DNA of 64,000 bases from an uncultured Chitinophagaceae bacterium (GTDB lineage: Bacteria > Bacteroidota > Bacteroidia > Chitinophagales > Chitinophagaceae), in the NCBI GenBank assembly GCA_903895845.1, contig CAITVK010000109.1:1-64000 (forward strand), read 5' to 3'. Both the position numbers and the translations under genes were made by a program. This document shows positions 51,980 through 60,271 of this stretch, piece by piece. A model generated the notes under the pieces. That model ran no database searches and had not been told where the DNA came from. It was given only the letters and a program-made list of their open reading frames with translations. Position 1 is the first letter of the stretch, and each line of letters begins with the position of its first letter.

Positions 51980-53089
51980 ATGAAATTGAACAGCAACGAT
52001 AAAGAGCGGTATAGCAGGCAGATTGGGTTGAAGCAATTTGGCGAATTGGCGCAGCAAAAACTATTACAAGCCAAAGTGTTAGTGATTGGTGCTGGTGGTT
52101 TGGGCTGCCCTGCCTTGCAATATTTGGCGGCTGCGGGTATTGGCAATATTGGCATTGTAGATGATGATACTATTTCACTTTCCAACCTTCATCGGCAAAT
52201 ATTATACACCACAAATGATTTTGATCTACCCAAAGCGACGATAGCGGCGGGTGCATTGTTGATGTTGAATCCAACTATTACTGTTAATGCTTTCCCAGTA
52301 AGGCTGGATACCAGCAATGCGTTGGAGCTGATAAGGAACTATGACATCATCATTGATGGTACAGATAATTTTTCTTCGCGATACCTGATTAATGATGCTT
52401 GTGTACTGCTAAAAAAGCCGCTCATCTATGGAAGCGTCTATCAATTTGAAGGGCAGGTAGCAGTTTTTAATGTTGTGAATGAAAATAATATCCCATCAGC
52501 CAACTACCGTGATTTGTTTCCCCAACAACCAAACAATGAGGAAGTTCCCAATTGCAGTGAGGCTGGTGTAATTGGTGTTTTACCGGGCATCATTGGCACC
52601 ATGATGGCTAATGAATGTATCAAACTGATTGCAGGCATTGGCAGTTTATTAACCAATAAATTGCTTATCTATAATGCTTTGTCCAATCAAACTTATGAGA
52701 TGGATATTACGCCAAAAGAAGAAACCACCCTGCTTATTCCTCCCAATGAAGCGGCTTTTAAGGCCATGCAATATTCCTTTTCGTGCGAAGCAGAACATTC
52801 TTTTGAAGATGTAGGGATAAAAGACTTTCTTAAATTGATGCAAGAAGAAGATACGATAGTGATTGATGTGCGGGAAGAAGGCGAAAAGCCAGTTATCACT
52901 TCGTTTGAACACATAAATATTCCCATGAGTGTACTAAAAAGGCAAAAGCCAGAGATTAATCAGAAAAATATCCTTGTCTTTTGCCATGCAGGCATCAGAA
53001 GCGTGGACGCTGCCCAATACTTATCCAACGGAAAGAATAAGGTGTATAATTTGAAAGGAGGGATTATTAGATGGATGAGCTCACTATAA
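51980..53089 (+). CDS. moeB: MoeB/ThiF-type adenylyltransferase with rhodanese domain
   Basis: The 369-residue product adenylylates the MoaD C-terminus and probably provides sulfur. The E1-like domain has RYSRQIGLKQFG, the nucleotide loop VIGAGGLGCPALQYLAAAG, LSNLHRQILY and IDGTDNFSSRYLIND. The CSEAGVIGVLPG segment follows. The second zinc CxxC of classic MoeB is not seen. The C-terminal rhodanese domain (about 275-369) has the active-site loop FCHAGIRS. Fusion of the sulfurtransferase to MoeB is known in many bacteria. Confidence 0.92.
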   Translation: MKLNSNDKERYSRQIGLKQFGELAQQKLLQAKVLVIGAGGLGCPALQYLAAAGIGNIGIVDDDTISLSNLHRQILYTTNDFDLPKATIAAGALLMLNPTITVNAFPVRLDTSNALELIRNYDIIIDGTDNFSSRYLINDACVLLKKPLIYGSVYQFEGQVAVFNVVNENNIPSANYRDLFPQQPNNEEVPNCSEAGVIGVLPGIIGTMMANECIKLIAGIGSLLTNKLLIYNALSNQTYEMDITPKEETTLLIPPNEAAFKAMQYSFSCEAEHSFEDVGIKDFLKLMQEEDTIVIDVREEGEKPVITSFEHINIPMSVLKRQKPEINQKNILVFCHAGIRSVDAAQYLSNGKNKVYNLKGGIIRWMSSL

Positions 53090-53096
53090 CCTGTTA

Positions 53097-53405
53097 GTTC
53101 TGTGGTAAAACTTATTAGTTTAGCCATAAAAACTTATTAGTTTAGCCATAAAACCTTTAAGTTATGCGACGGAACCTTTAAGCTTTGCCGCAAAACCTTT
53201 AAGTTCTGTGGCAAAACTTATTAGTTTAGCCATAAAACCTTTAAGTTATGCGACGGAACCTTTAAGCTTTGCCGCAAAACCTTTAAGTTCTGTGGCAAAA
53301 CGTATTAGTTTAGCGACAAAACCTTTTAGTTATGCGACGGAACCTTTAAGCTTTGTCGCAAAACCTTTAAGTTCCGCGATAAAACTTATTAGTTTTGGGA
53401 CAAAG
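53097..53405. repeat. 21-bp tandem array, about 14 copies, with 84-bp super-period
   Basis: The junction AAAC or GAAC recurs every 21 bases from 53133 to 53385 (one early step is 22). Units are of four sorts, TTATTAGTTTAGCCATA, CTTTAAGTTATGCGACG, CTTTAAGCTTTGCCGCA and CTTTAAGTTCTGTGGCA, that cycle in order to give an 84-bp higher-order repeat. The array lies between moeB and moaE, inside the cofactor operon. Confidence 0.95.
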
Positions 53406-53447
53406 TTGGTATGAGGTAAGGAAGCCTTTGCAGATAATATAAATACA

Positions 53448-53894
53448 ATGACAGATAAGAAGCACAAACAGATTTTTGTTAAGGGGGCAATAGGCAGTTC
53501 TTTTATTGCAGATAGCATTCAGAAACATAGCACCAAAACTACCATTGGGGCGCACAGTATTTTTCTGGGGCAGGTGCGTAGCGATAGCAGAGACGATAGA
53601 AAAGTGGTGGCAATAGACTATACCACCTACGAAGAGATGGCTCTGGAGAAGATGCACGAGATAAGGGAAGGCATTTTTGCCAAATATCCGCTTACCTGTA
53701 TGCACATTTATCACAGCCTGGGAACAGTTGCCGCGGGGGAAATATGTTTGTTTGTATTTACTTCGGCGGTGCATCGGAAGGAAGCAATAGATGCTTGCGA
53801 GGAAGTGGTGGAACTGATAAAAAAGGAATTGCCAATATGGGGGAAGGAAGTTTTTGAGGACGATACACATCAATGGAAAATAAATAATGTTTAA
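53448..53894 (+). CDS. moaE: Molybdopterin synthase catalytic subunit
   Basis: The 148-residue product has HSIFLGQVRSDSRDDRKV near residue 37, YTTYEEMALEKMHEI near 62, YHSLGTVAAGEICLFVF near 92, and the conserved RKEAIDACEEVVELIKKELPIWGKE with catalytic Lys residues. It joins two sulfurs from MoaD to precursor Z. The array upstream separates it from moeB. Confidence 0.95.
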   Translation: MTDKKHKQIFVKGAIGSSFIADSIQKHSTKTTIGAHSIFLGQVRSDSRDDRKVVAIDYTTYEEMALEKMHEIREGIFAKYPLTCMHIYHSLGTVAAGEICLFVFTSAVHRKEAIDACEEVVELIKKELPIWGKEVFEDDTHQWKINNV

Positions 53895-54000
53895 CCACAA
53901 GGGGCACTATGGTTTTCACTAAGAAACACAAGGAAAAAACTATGTCAAACCCCTTGTGTCCCTTGTGAAAAACCTTGTGTTCTTTGTGGTTAAACGCCAA
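53893..54000. repeat. CACAAAG-type hairpin between moaE and moaCB
   Basis: GTTTAACCACAAGGGGCACT (from 53889) with ACTAAGAAACACAAGG pairs imperfectly with CCCCTTGTGTCCCTTGTG and CTTGTGTTCTTTGTGGTTAAAC (53951-53995) over about 45 bases. It includes the moaE stop codon and ends ten bases before the next start. Confidence 0.9.
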
Positions 54001-54009
54001 AAAATAGCA

Positions 54010-54924
54010 ATGAATAATATTACACAGAAGGTAAGTAGCCTACGACAAGCAGTTGCAACGGCTACGGTTACAGTTTCCAGACAAGAAACCATTGATGCCA
54101 TCAATAATAAGTTGGTGCCCAAAGGCGATGTGTTTGAGTTTTCGAGAGCCGCTGGTCTGTTGGCCATCAAAAAAACCAGTGATGTGATACCCGATTGTCA
54201 TCCACTGCCAATTGAATTTGCGGCTATCAAACATACTATCGAAGGGTTGGCAATAACCATTTCGGTGGAAGTACATACCATCTACAAAACGGGTGTGGAG
54301 GTGGAGGCAATGCATGGCGCAAGCGTAACTGCACTAACTATATACGATATGCTGAAACCAATAGACAAATCGGTAGAAATATCTAGCATTAAACTGCTGA
54401 ATAAGAAAGGCGGAAAGTCTGATTACAGAGATAGACCAATCCAAGCCATCCGTTGTGCAGTTATTGTTTGTTCGGATAGTATTTCTGAAGGTAGCAAACA
54501 GGACTTTGCAGGCAAGGCTATCATAGAAAAGCTGCGACAAAACCAGATAGAAACGGCTTTCTACAGTATTATTCCTGACGAGTTTGATGTTATACAAGCT
54601 AAGGCAAAGCAATTGGCCAATGAAGGGTTTCATCTGGTATTATTTTGTGGCGGAACAGGGCTTTCGCCAAGGGATGTTACACCAGAAGCCATTTCTCCGT
54701 TGTTCGACAGGGCTATTCCTGGCATAATGGAAGCCGCACGCAACTATGGACAGGAAAGAACGCCTTACGCCATGCTTTCCCGTGGGGTTGCAGGGTTTGT
54801 TTCTAATACATTAATACTCACTTTGCCCGGTTCTACGCGTGGTGCTGTCGAAACCATGGATGCCTTGTTCCCGTATGTACTACATATATTCAGGGTGGCT
54901 GAGGGTATGCGGCACGAAGGATAG
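54010..54924 (+). CDS. moaCB: Bifunctional MoaC-MoaB/MogA fusion
   Basis: The product has 304 residues from the ATG at 54010; an upstream in-frame start lies within the hairpin repeat. The N-terminal MoaC domain (to about 150) has VIPDCHPLPIEF and VEVEAMHGASVTALTIYDMLK, and completes precursor Z formation with MoaA. The C-terminal MoaB/MogA domain has AVIVCSDSISEG, CGGTGLSPRDVTPEA and LPGSTRGAVETMDAL, and adenylylates molybdopterin. The fusion covers two non-adjacent pathway steps. It is the last gene of the cluster; mobA is not present. Confidence 0.95.
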   Translation: MNNITQKVSSLRQAVATATVTVSRQETIDAINNKLVPKGDVFEFSRAAGLLAIKKTSDVIPDCHPLPIEFAAIKHTIEGLAITISVEVHTIYKTGVEVEAMHGASVTALTIYDMLKPIDKSVEISSIKLLNKKGGKSDYRDRPIQAIRCAVIVCSDSISEGSKQDFAGKAIIEKLRQNQIETAFYSIIPDEFDVIQAKAKQLANEGFHLVLFCGGTGLSPRDVTPEAISPLFDRAIPGIMEAARNYGQERTPYAMLSRGVAGFVSNTLILTLPGSTRGAVETMDALFPYVLHIFRVAEGMRHEG

Positions 54925-54925
54925 T

Positions 54926-55003
54926 TATGAAATATGAGTGATGAATTACGAGTTGTTGTTTGACGGCTAATGGCTCATAATTCATCACTCATATTTACAA
55001 ACT
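54926..55003. repeat. ACTCATA-word hairpin after moaCB
   Basis: AAATATGAGTGATGAATTAC (from 54930) pairs with TAATTCATCACTCATATTT (54975-54995) with one mismatch over about 24 bases. Confidence 0.9.
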
Positions 55004-55011
55004 AATAGTTA

Positions 55012-55260
55012 TTAAAGCGAATCAAGGTTTAGAAATATATTCAATGAAAGCGACTGGACGGCACTCACCAACCTGTTCAGCCTACTATAAAATGCCTGAT
55101 AGGAAGGCAATTTAGGAAACCGATTGCTAAGATCCCTTTGTGCGAATCCGTGGATTTCTCTTATCTTGAAACGACGCTCCTCACTCACTGCATAAAAGCA
55201 AATAGTCAGTGCCTTCATATCAGCAAAAACGGCTGAAGCATTATTACTGAAACGTGTACA
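55012..55260 (-). pseudogene. IS982-family transposase fragment (N-terminal part)
   Basis: The open frame encodes VFADMKALTICFYAVSEERR and then IREIHGFAQRDLSNRFPKLP and SYQAFYSRLNRLVSAVQSL. This matches the N-terminal EVLTIYLF...FPxLPSYxAFxxRLNRL block of IS982 transposases. The frame stops soon after at 55012, and neither the DDE core nor the C-terminal block follows, so it is a remnant. It is at the downstream edge of the molybdenum-cofactor cluster, which hints at past rearrangement. The remaining 180 bases to the next gene show no feature. Confidence 0.8.
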
Positions 55261-55442
55261 TTAATATTTTAATTCTTTGCCGTACCTTTCGCAAATATAA
55301 AAGTAGAGGGCGATTAGTTTTGCTTCGAACACATTACTAGAACGTCTTTTGCTTTTACTTTCTTATAACTCAATATATAATTTTCAACCTTTGATTCGCA
55401 TTAATAAATAATACATACACCACATAAATTATTCGATGTTAT

Positions 55443-56132
55443 ATGAAAGAAAACAAGAAAGGATGTGATTTAAAAAGCTGTGTATTCTGCAAGCTATGTT
55501 TAAAAGAATGGCTACCTGCTATCAATTTGAACAGGAAAACCATTGATTACAAAAAAGGGGAAGTTATTTTTCGGGAGGGAGAAAAAGTAGAAGGGATTTA
55601 TTTTGTCTACTCTGGTACAGTAAAAGTACACAAGAAATGGGGTGAGGAAAAGGAATTAATACTTCGGTTTGCGACCAAAGGAGATATTTTCGGGCATAGA
55701 GGAATGGGCAATAATCCTTATTACCCTATTTCAGCAACGGCACTCGAAAATGTAACTGTTTGCTTTATAGACCTCGAATTCTTTATCACTTCTCTAACAG
55801 TCAATCATGCTTATGCCTTGCAATTAATGATGTTTTTTGCAGATGAACTGCAAGAGTCCGAAAAGAACATGCGCAACCTTGCACATATGTCTGTTAAGGG
55901 TAGGGTTGCGAGTGCTCTACTTCGTTTAGAGAAAAAATTTGGTACTACTGAGGCAGGAAATATCAATATTTATATGTCTCGGCAGGATATTGCATCATTC
56001 TCTGGCACCACTTACGAAACAGTATTTAGGGTTCTGAGTGATTTCGAGGAAAACGGATTTGTTATTAGCAATGGCAAAAGCATTACAATTAAAAATGTAG
56101 AGGAATTAAAGAAGTTTACCAATCAAAGTTAG
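55443..56132 (+). CDS. Crp/Fnr-family regulator with N-terminal cysteine cluster
   Basis: The product has 229 residues. Residues 8-19 read CDLKSCVFCKLC, a Cys-x4-Cys-x2-Cys-x2-Cys cluster just before the cyclic-nucleotide-like domain (KKGEVIFREGEKVEGIYFVYSG). A dimer helix follows, with FADELQESEKNMRNLAHMSV, and then a C-terminal winged helix whose recognition helix is MSRQDIASFSGTTYETVFRVL. FNR uses a similar but not identical N-terminal set to hold an oxygen-sensing 4Fe-4S cluster, so redox, oxygen or NO sensing is plausible here. Its closeness to the molybdenum-cofactor and cytochrome genes suggests it may control them. Targets are not shown. Confidence 0.88.
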   Translation: MKENKKGCDLKSCVFCKLCLKEWLPAINLNRKTIDYKKGEVIFREGEKVEGIYFVYSGTVKVHKKWGEEKELILRFATKGDIFGHRGMGNNPYYPISATALENVTVCFIDLEFFITSLTVNHAYALQLMMFFADELQESEKNMRNLAHMSVKGRVASALLRLEKKFGTTEAGNINIYMSRQDIASFSGTTYETVFRVLSDFEENGFVISNGKSITIKNVEELKKFTNQS

Positions 56133-56344
56133 TGTCTCAGAGAGCAACTTTTAGATACAAGTTGCTTATCCTTATCTGTTCTGCGCTTTGTAACTTTGAC
56201 TGGTGTCATTCACTTTTTATTGATACATAAGATTGCCAAAAGAAATGGGTGTATGTAATAACAGTTAAGTAAATCTTTTACAATTCAGTAGTTCTCAATG
56301 GGTTTATTTCTTTTCTATATTAAAGCCTTTAGTAAGAAAGCCTT

Positions 56345-56352
56345 TACCTTCG
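56345..56352 (+). promoter_or_regulatory. Candidate -7 element of rlmN (TACCTTCG)
   Basis: TACCTTCGC is one base off TAnnTTTGC and ends 4 bases before the rlmN ATG, which would give a leaderless transcript. Confidence 0.4.
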
Positions 56353-56356
56353 CAGC

Positions 56357-57397
56357 ATGTCTACTCAACAAAACATCCGACATTTATCGCTGAAAGATCT
56401 CGAGAATTATTTTCTTTCCATTGGCGAACCTAAGTTTCGCGTTAAGCAAGTACACGAATGGTTATGGCAAAAGCATGCACATAGTTTCGATGATATGAGC
56501 AATGTAAGTAAAACTTTACGTGCAAAGCTTGCAACTGAGTTTACATTGCCGGCTTTGGTTGTGGAAACGGCACAGCATAGTGAGGATGGTACTATTAAAA
56601 GTCGTTTCAAAACATTTGATGGTCACTTTATTGAAGGTGTTTTGATTCCTACGGAAGAAAGAAAGACAGCTTGTGTATCCTCTCAGATTGGTTGTAGCCT
56701 CACTTGTAAGTTTTGTGCAACTGGTTACATGGATAGGAAACGTAACCTTACTTTCGATGAAATATATGATCAGGTCGTACTTATCAATAAGCAAAGCGAA
56801 GCAACTTATCAGCAAAAGCTGACGAATATTGTATTTATGGGCATGGGCGAGCCGCTCCTTAACTACAATAATGTCTTAGCGGCTATTGAAAGAATCAGTG
56901 CTGAGGACGGTTTGTTCATGAGTCCCAAACGAATCACTGTTTCTACAGCGGGTGTTGCGAAGCAGATAAAACATTTGGGGGGCAACAAAGTAAAGTTCAA
57001 ACTGGCACTTTCTCTACATGCAGCTACCGACAAGAAACGTAATGAGATTATGCCAATCAATGAAAGCAATAACATCGCTGCATTGGTAGAAGCATTGAAC
57101 TACTTTTATAAGGAAACGGGCAATGAAATAACTTTTGAATATATCTTGCTGAAAGGCTTCAATGACTCTCAGAAAGATGCTGAGGATTTAATAAAACTAT
57201 ATCGCCAGGTACCTGCCGATCTGGTAAATATCATAGAATATAATACTATAGATGCCTTCAAGTTCTACAAACCAGATGAAGATGTTGTTGAGGATTTCAT
57301 GACCTTACTAGACAAGAACAGAGTTAATGCACGACTTCGTCGCAGTAGAGGAAAAGACATAGACGCAGCTTGCGGACAACTAGCTAATAAGGGATAG
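56357..57397 (+). CDS. rlmN: Dual-specificity 23S rRNA/tRNA adenine-2 methyltransferase
   Basis: The 346-residue radical-SAM enzyme methylates C2 of A2503 in 23S rRNA and A37 in tRNA. The cluster motif is CSLTCKFC near residues 116-123. VFMGMGEPLLNYNNV near 159 binds SAM, RITVSTAGV near 195 and LALSLHAATDKKR near 216 are conserved, and the catalytic Cys is in the C-terminal DIDAACGQL. The length is typical. It converges on the metH gene. Confidence 0.96.
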   Translation: MSTQQNIRHLSLKDLENYFLSIGEPKFRVKQVHEWLWQKHAHSFDDMSNVSKTLRAKLATEFTLPALVVETAQHSEDGTIKSRFKTFDGHFIEGVLIPTEERKTACVSSQIGCSLTCKFCATGYMDRKRNLTFDEIYDQVVLINKQSEATYQQKLTNIVFMGMGEPLLNYNNVLAAIERISAEDGLFMSPKRITVSTAGVAKQIKHLGGNKVKFKLALSLHAATDKKRNEIMPINESNNIAALVEALNYFYKETGNEITFEYILLKGFNDSQKDAEDLIKLYRQVPADLVNIIEYNTIDAFKFYKPDEDVVEDFMTLLDKNRVNARLRRSRGKDIDAACGQLANKG

Positions 57398-57497
57398 GTT
57401 TAATGATTGCTTTGGGTTGTAGCTAAAAAAGTTCCAAAATAATCCTCTATAGGCTTGTAATTTATCAACAGTAAGAATCACGTGTAAATTCCCTTTC

Positions 57498-60260
57498 CTA
57501 TTCCATATTCTGCCTTAACCATCTTTCTACTTCTTCTAAAGTCATGCCTTTTCTCTTGGCATAATCTTCTACTTGGTCGGGCTGAATTTTGCCTACACCA
57601 TAATATTGACTCTGAGGATTGGCGAAATACCATCCGCAAACTGATGATGCAGGATACATAGCCAAGCTTTCGGTAAGCGTGATGCCAATGCTTTCGGTTA
57701 CATTCAGCAAGTCGAATAACTTATACTTTTCTGTGTGATCTGGACAAGCAGGATAACCAGGTGCCGGACGAATACCTTGGTACTTTTCATGAATCAATTC
57801 ATCATTGGTCAAATGCTCATCGGTGGCATAACCCCAATATTCCTTCCTTATTTTTAAATGGAGACACTCTGCAAAAGCCTCCGCCAATCTATCAGCAAGC
57901 GCTTGTAGTATAATCTTGTTGTAATCATCCAAGTTTGCTTCGAAAGCTTTTATGTGCGGCTCAATACCATCAATGGTAACGGCGAAAGCACCTATAAAAT
58001 CAGTCGTAAGTGGTAAGTCGTGAGTCGTAAGTTCTTTAGAAGCTCCAAGTGGTTTTATAAAATCTGCTAGAGAGATGTTTGGTTGACCCGGGGCTTTTTC
58101 TATTTGCTGACGAAGGAACTCAAGATTAATTGTTTCCTTTTCTTGACTTGCGACTAACGACTTATGACTTACGACTACTGTATCCCCCTCACTTCCTGCT
58201 TCCCAGAAACCAATAGTTCCCTTTGCTGTCAACCATTTCTCAGCAATAATTTTATCTAATAAATCATTCGCATCGTTGTACAACTTAGTTGCTTCTTTAC
58301 CTACAATCTCATCAGAAAGAATAGCAGGGAAGTTTCCGTGCATTTCCCAAGCAATGAAGAAAGGCTTCCAGTCAATGTATTGTCTTAGTTCGTTCAAATC
58401 GAAATCTGCAAACACTTTAGTACCTGTAAACTGAGGTTTCACTGGTTGAAAAGAAGCCCAATCTAAGTTTACTTTATTGGCTAGAGCCTTGCTGTAAGGC
58501 AAATAGTTTTTGTGAGATTTCTTATTGTCAAACCCATGTTTCAGCTTAGTATATTCGCCATAAGTCTGTTCCAAGAAAGCTGGTTTGCTATCATTGCTCA
58601 ATAAACTACCCGCAACAGTAACGCTACGGCTAGCATCTAATACATGAATAACGCCATTGCCATACTCAGGCGCAATCTTCACAGCAGTGTGCATTCGGCT
58701 AGTGGTGGCACCACCAATTAGCAATGGTTGTTTCATTCCGCGACGCTTCATTTCTTTAGCCACGTGAACCATTTCATCGAGCGAAGGTGTAATTAATCCA
58801 CTCAATCCAATGATATCAGCATTGTGCTGAATGGCGGCATCCAGTATTTTATCGGTAGGAACCATTACACCTAAGTCGATAATATCATAGCCATTACAAC
58901 CCAAAACCACCCCAACGATGTTCTTACCAATATCGTGAACATCACCTTTCACGGTAGCCAATAATATCTTGGCAGCACCAGCACCTTCTTGATTGATTGT
59001 ACCAGCGGCAATATGCGCCAAACGACGTTCTTCTTTTTCAGCTTCTATGTATGGAGTTAGCACTGCCACACTTTTTTTCATCACCCTAGCACTCTTTACC
59101 ACTTGTGGCAAGAACATTTTACCAGCACCGAATAAGTCGCCCACAAAGTTCATTCCGTCCATCAATGGCCCTTCTATCACATCCAAAGGTTTAGGATATT
59201 TCAGCCTAGCCTCTTCTGTATCCGCATCTATATATTCAGTAATACCATTAACCAAGGCGTGTTTCAAGCGCTCTTCCACCGAAGCATCACGCCACTTTTC
59301 ATCTCTTTCCTGCACCTTACCCTTTGCTTTTACTGTCTCGGCGAAGGCAATTAGCTTCTCTGTAGCTTCGTTGTTATCGTTGTTTCTATTAAGAATTACA
59401 TCTTCGCAAAGTTCTTTTAAGCTAGGTTCTATCTCATCATACACTACCAACTGACCAGCATTAACAATACCCATATCCATACCCGCCTTGATGGCATGGT
59501 ATAAGAAAACAGAGTGCATTGTTTCGCGCACATGTTCATTGCCACGGAAAGAGAAAGACAGGTTACTAACGCCGCCACTAATCTTTACCAAAGGATGCCT
59601 TTGCTTGATGATGCGTGTGGCTTCAATGAAATCTACACCATAGTTATTGTGTTCTTCTAGACCTGTTGCAATGGCAAAAACATTAATATCGAAGATGATA
59701 TCTTGCGGATCGAAGCCAACTTGCTCGGTCAATATCTTGTAGGCTCTTTCCGATATTTCTACTTTGCGCTCTAGGGTATCGGCTTGGCCTTTTTCATCAA
59801 AAGTCATTACAATTACCACTGCGCCATACGCTTTACAGATGAAGGCATGCTCAATAAATTTCTCCTCCCCTTCTTTCATAGAGATAGAGTTTACGATGCA
59901 ACGCCCCTGAATACATTTCAATCCTGCTTCAATAATCTCGAACTTAGAGCTATCCACCATGATAGGTATCTTGGCAATATCGGGTTCGCTTTGCAATAGA
60001 TTGATGAAAGTGGTCATGGCTTTTACCCCATCCAACAAGGCATCATCCATGTTTACATCCAATATCTGCGCACCATTCTCTACTTGTTGACGAGCAACTG
60101 AGAGGGCTTCTTCATACTGATTATTCAAGATAAGTCTGGCAAACTTCTTACTACCCGTAACGTTGGTTCGCTCGCCCACATTGACAAAGTTTGTCTCCGG
60201 ACGAATAATTAAAGGCTCTAAACCACTCAATCTCAAAAAAGGTTTTATCGTTGTACTCAT
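57498..60260 (-). CDS. metH: Methionine synthase, pterin/B12/activation part (split MetH)
   Basis: The product has 920 residues from the ATG at 60260; an upstream TTG lies in the flanking repeat. It holds the folate-binding domain ([19 protein letters not shown], near 25), a cap domain, and the cobalamin-binding domain with [20 protein letters not shown], His at about 441. The reactivation domain has [15 protein letters not shown] near 830 and ends [10 protein letters not shown]. The homocysteine domain is a separate gene at 60838-61854. Two stretches in the reactivation domain, [14 protein letters not shown] and [15 protein letters not shown], are encoded by CGACTTA-type repeat words that have entered the gene. 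The conserved LRQQIEK...SLADFIKPL lies between them. Confidence 0.95.
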   Translation of the reverse strand: MSTTIKPFLRLSGLEPLIIRPETNFVNVGERTNVTGSKKFARLILNNQYEEALSVARQQVENGAQILDVNMDDALLDGVKAMTTFINLLQSEPDIAKIPIMVDSSKFEIIEAGLKCIQGRCIVNSISMKEGEEKFIEHAFICKAYGAVVIVMTFDEKGQADTLERKVEISERAYKILTEQVGFDPQDIIFDINVFAIATGLEEHNNYGVDFIEATRIIKQRHPLVKISGGVSNLSFSFRGNEHVRETMHSVFLYHAIKAGMDMGIVNAGQLVVYDEIEPSLKELCEDVILNRNNDNNEATEKLIAFAETVKAKGKVQERDEKWRDASVEERLKHALVNGITEYIDADTEEARLKYPKPLDVIEGPLMDGMNFVGDLFGAGKMFLPQVVKSARVMKKSVAVLTPYIEAEKEERRLAHIAAGTINQEGAGAAKILLATVKGDVHDIGKNIVGVVLGCNGYDIIDLGVMVPTDKILDAAIQHNADIIGLSGLITPSLDEMVHVAKEMKRRGMKQPLLIGGATTSRMHTAVKIAPEYGNGVIHVLDASRSVTVAGSLLSNDSKPAFLEQTYGEYTKLKHGFDNKKSHKNYLPYSKALANKVNLDWASFQPVKPQFTGTKVFADFDLNELRQYIDWKPFFIAWEMHGNFPAILSDEIVGKEATKLYNDANDLLDKIIAEKWLTAKGTIGFWEAGSEGDTVVVSHKSLVASQEKETINLEFLRQQIEKAPGQPNISLADFIKPLGASKELTTHDLPLTTDFIGAFAVTIDGIEPHIKAFEANLDDYNKIILQALADRLAEAFAECLHLKIRKEYWGYATDEHLTNDELIHEKYQGIRPAPGYPACPDHTEKYKLFDLLNVTESIGITLTESLAMYPASSVCGWYFANPQSQYYGVGKIQPDQVEDYAKRKGMTLEEVERWLRQNME
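58002..58176. repeat. Inverted pair of CGACTTA-word repeats inside metH
   Basis: Arm A (58002-58033) begins AGTCGTAAGTGGTAAGTCG, identical over 19 bases to the left arm of the intergenic hairpin at 50250. Arm B (58143-58176) consists of CGACTAA, CGACTTA, TGACTTA and CGACT words in the opposite orientation. The 109 bases between encode conserved MetH sequence. Both arms keep the reading frame. Confidence 0.92.
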
Positions 60261-60271
60261 GTTATTTGTTT

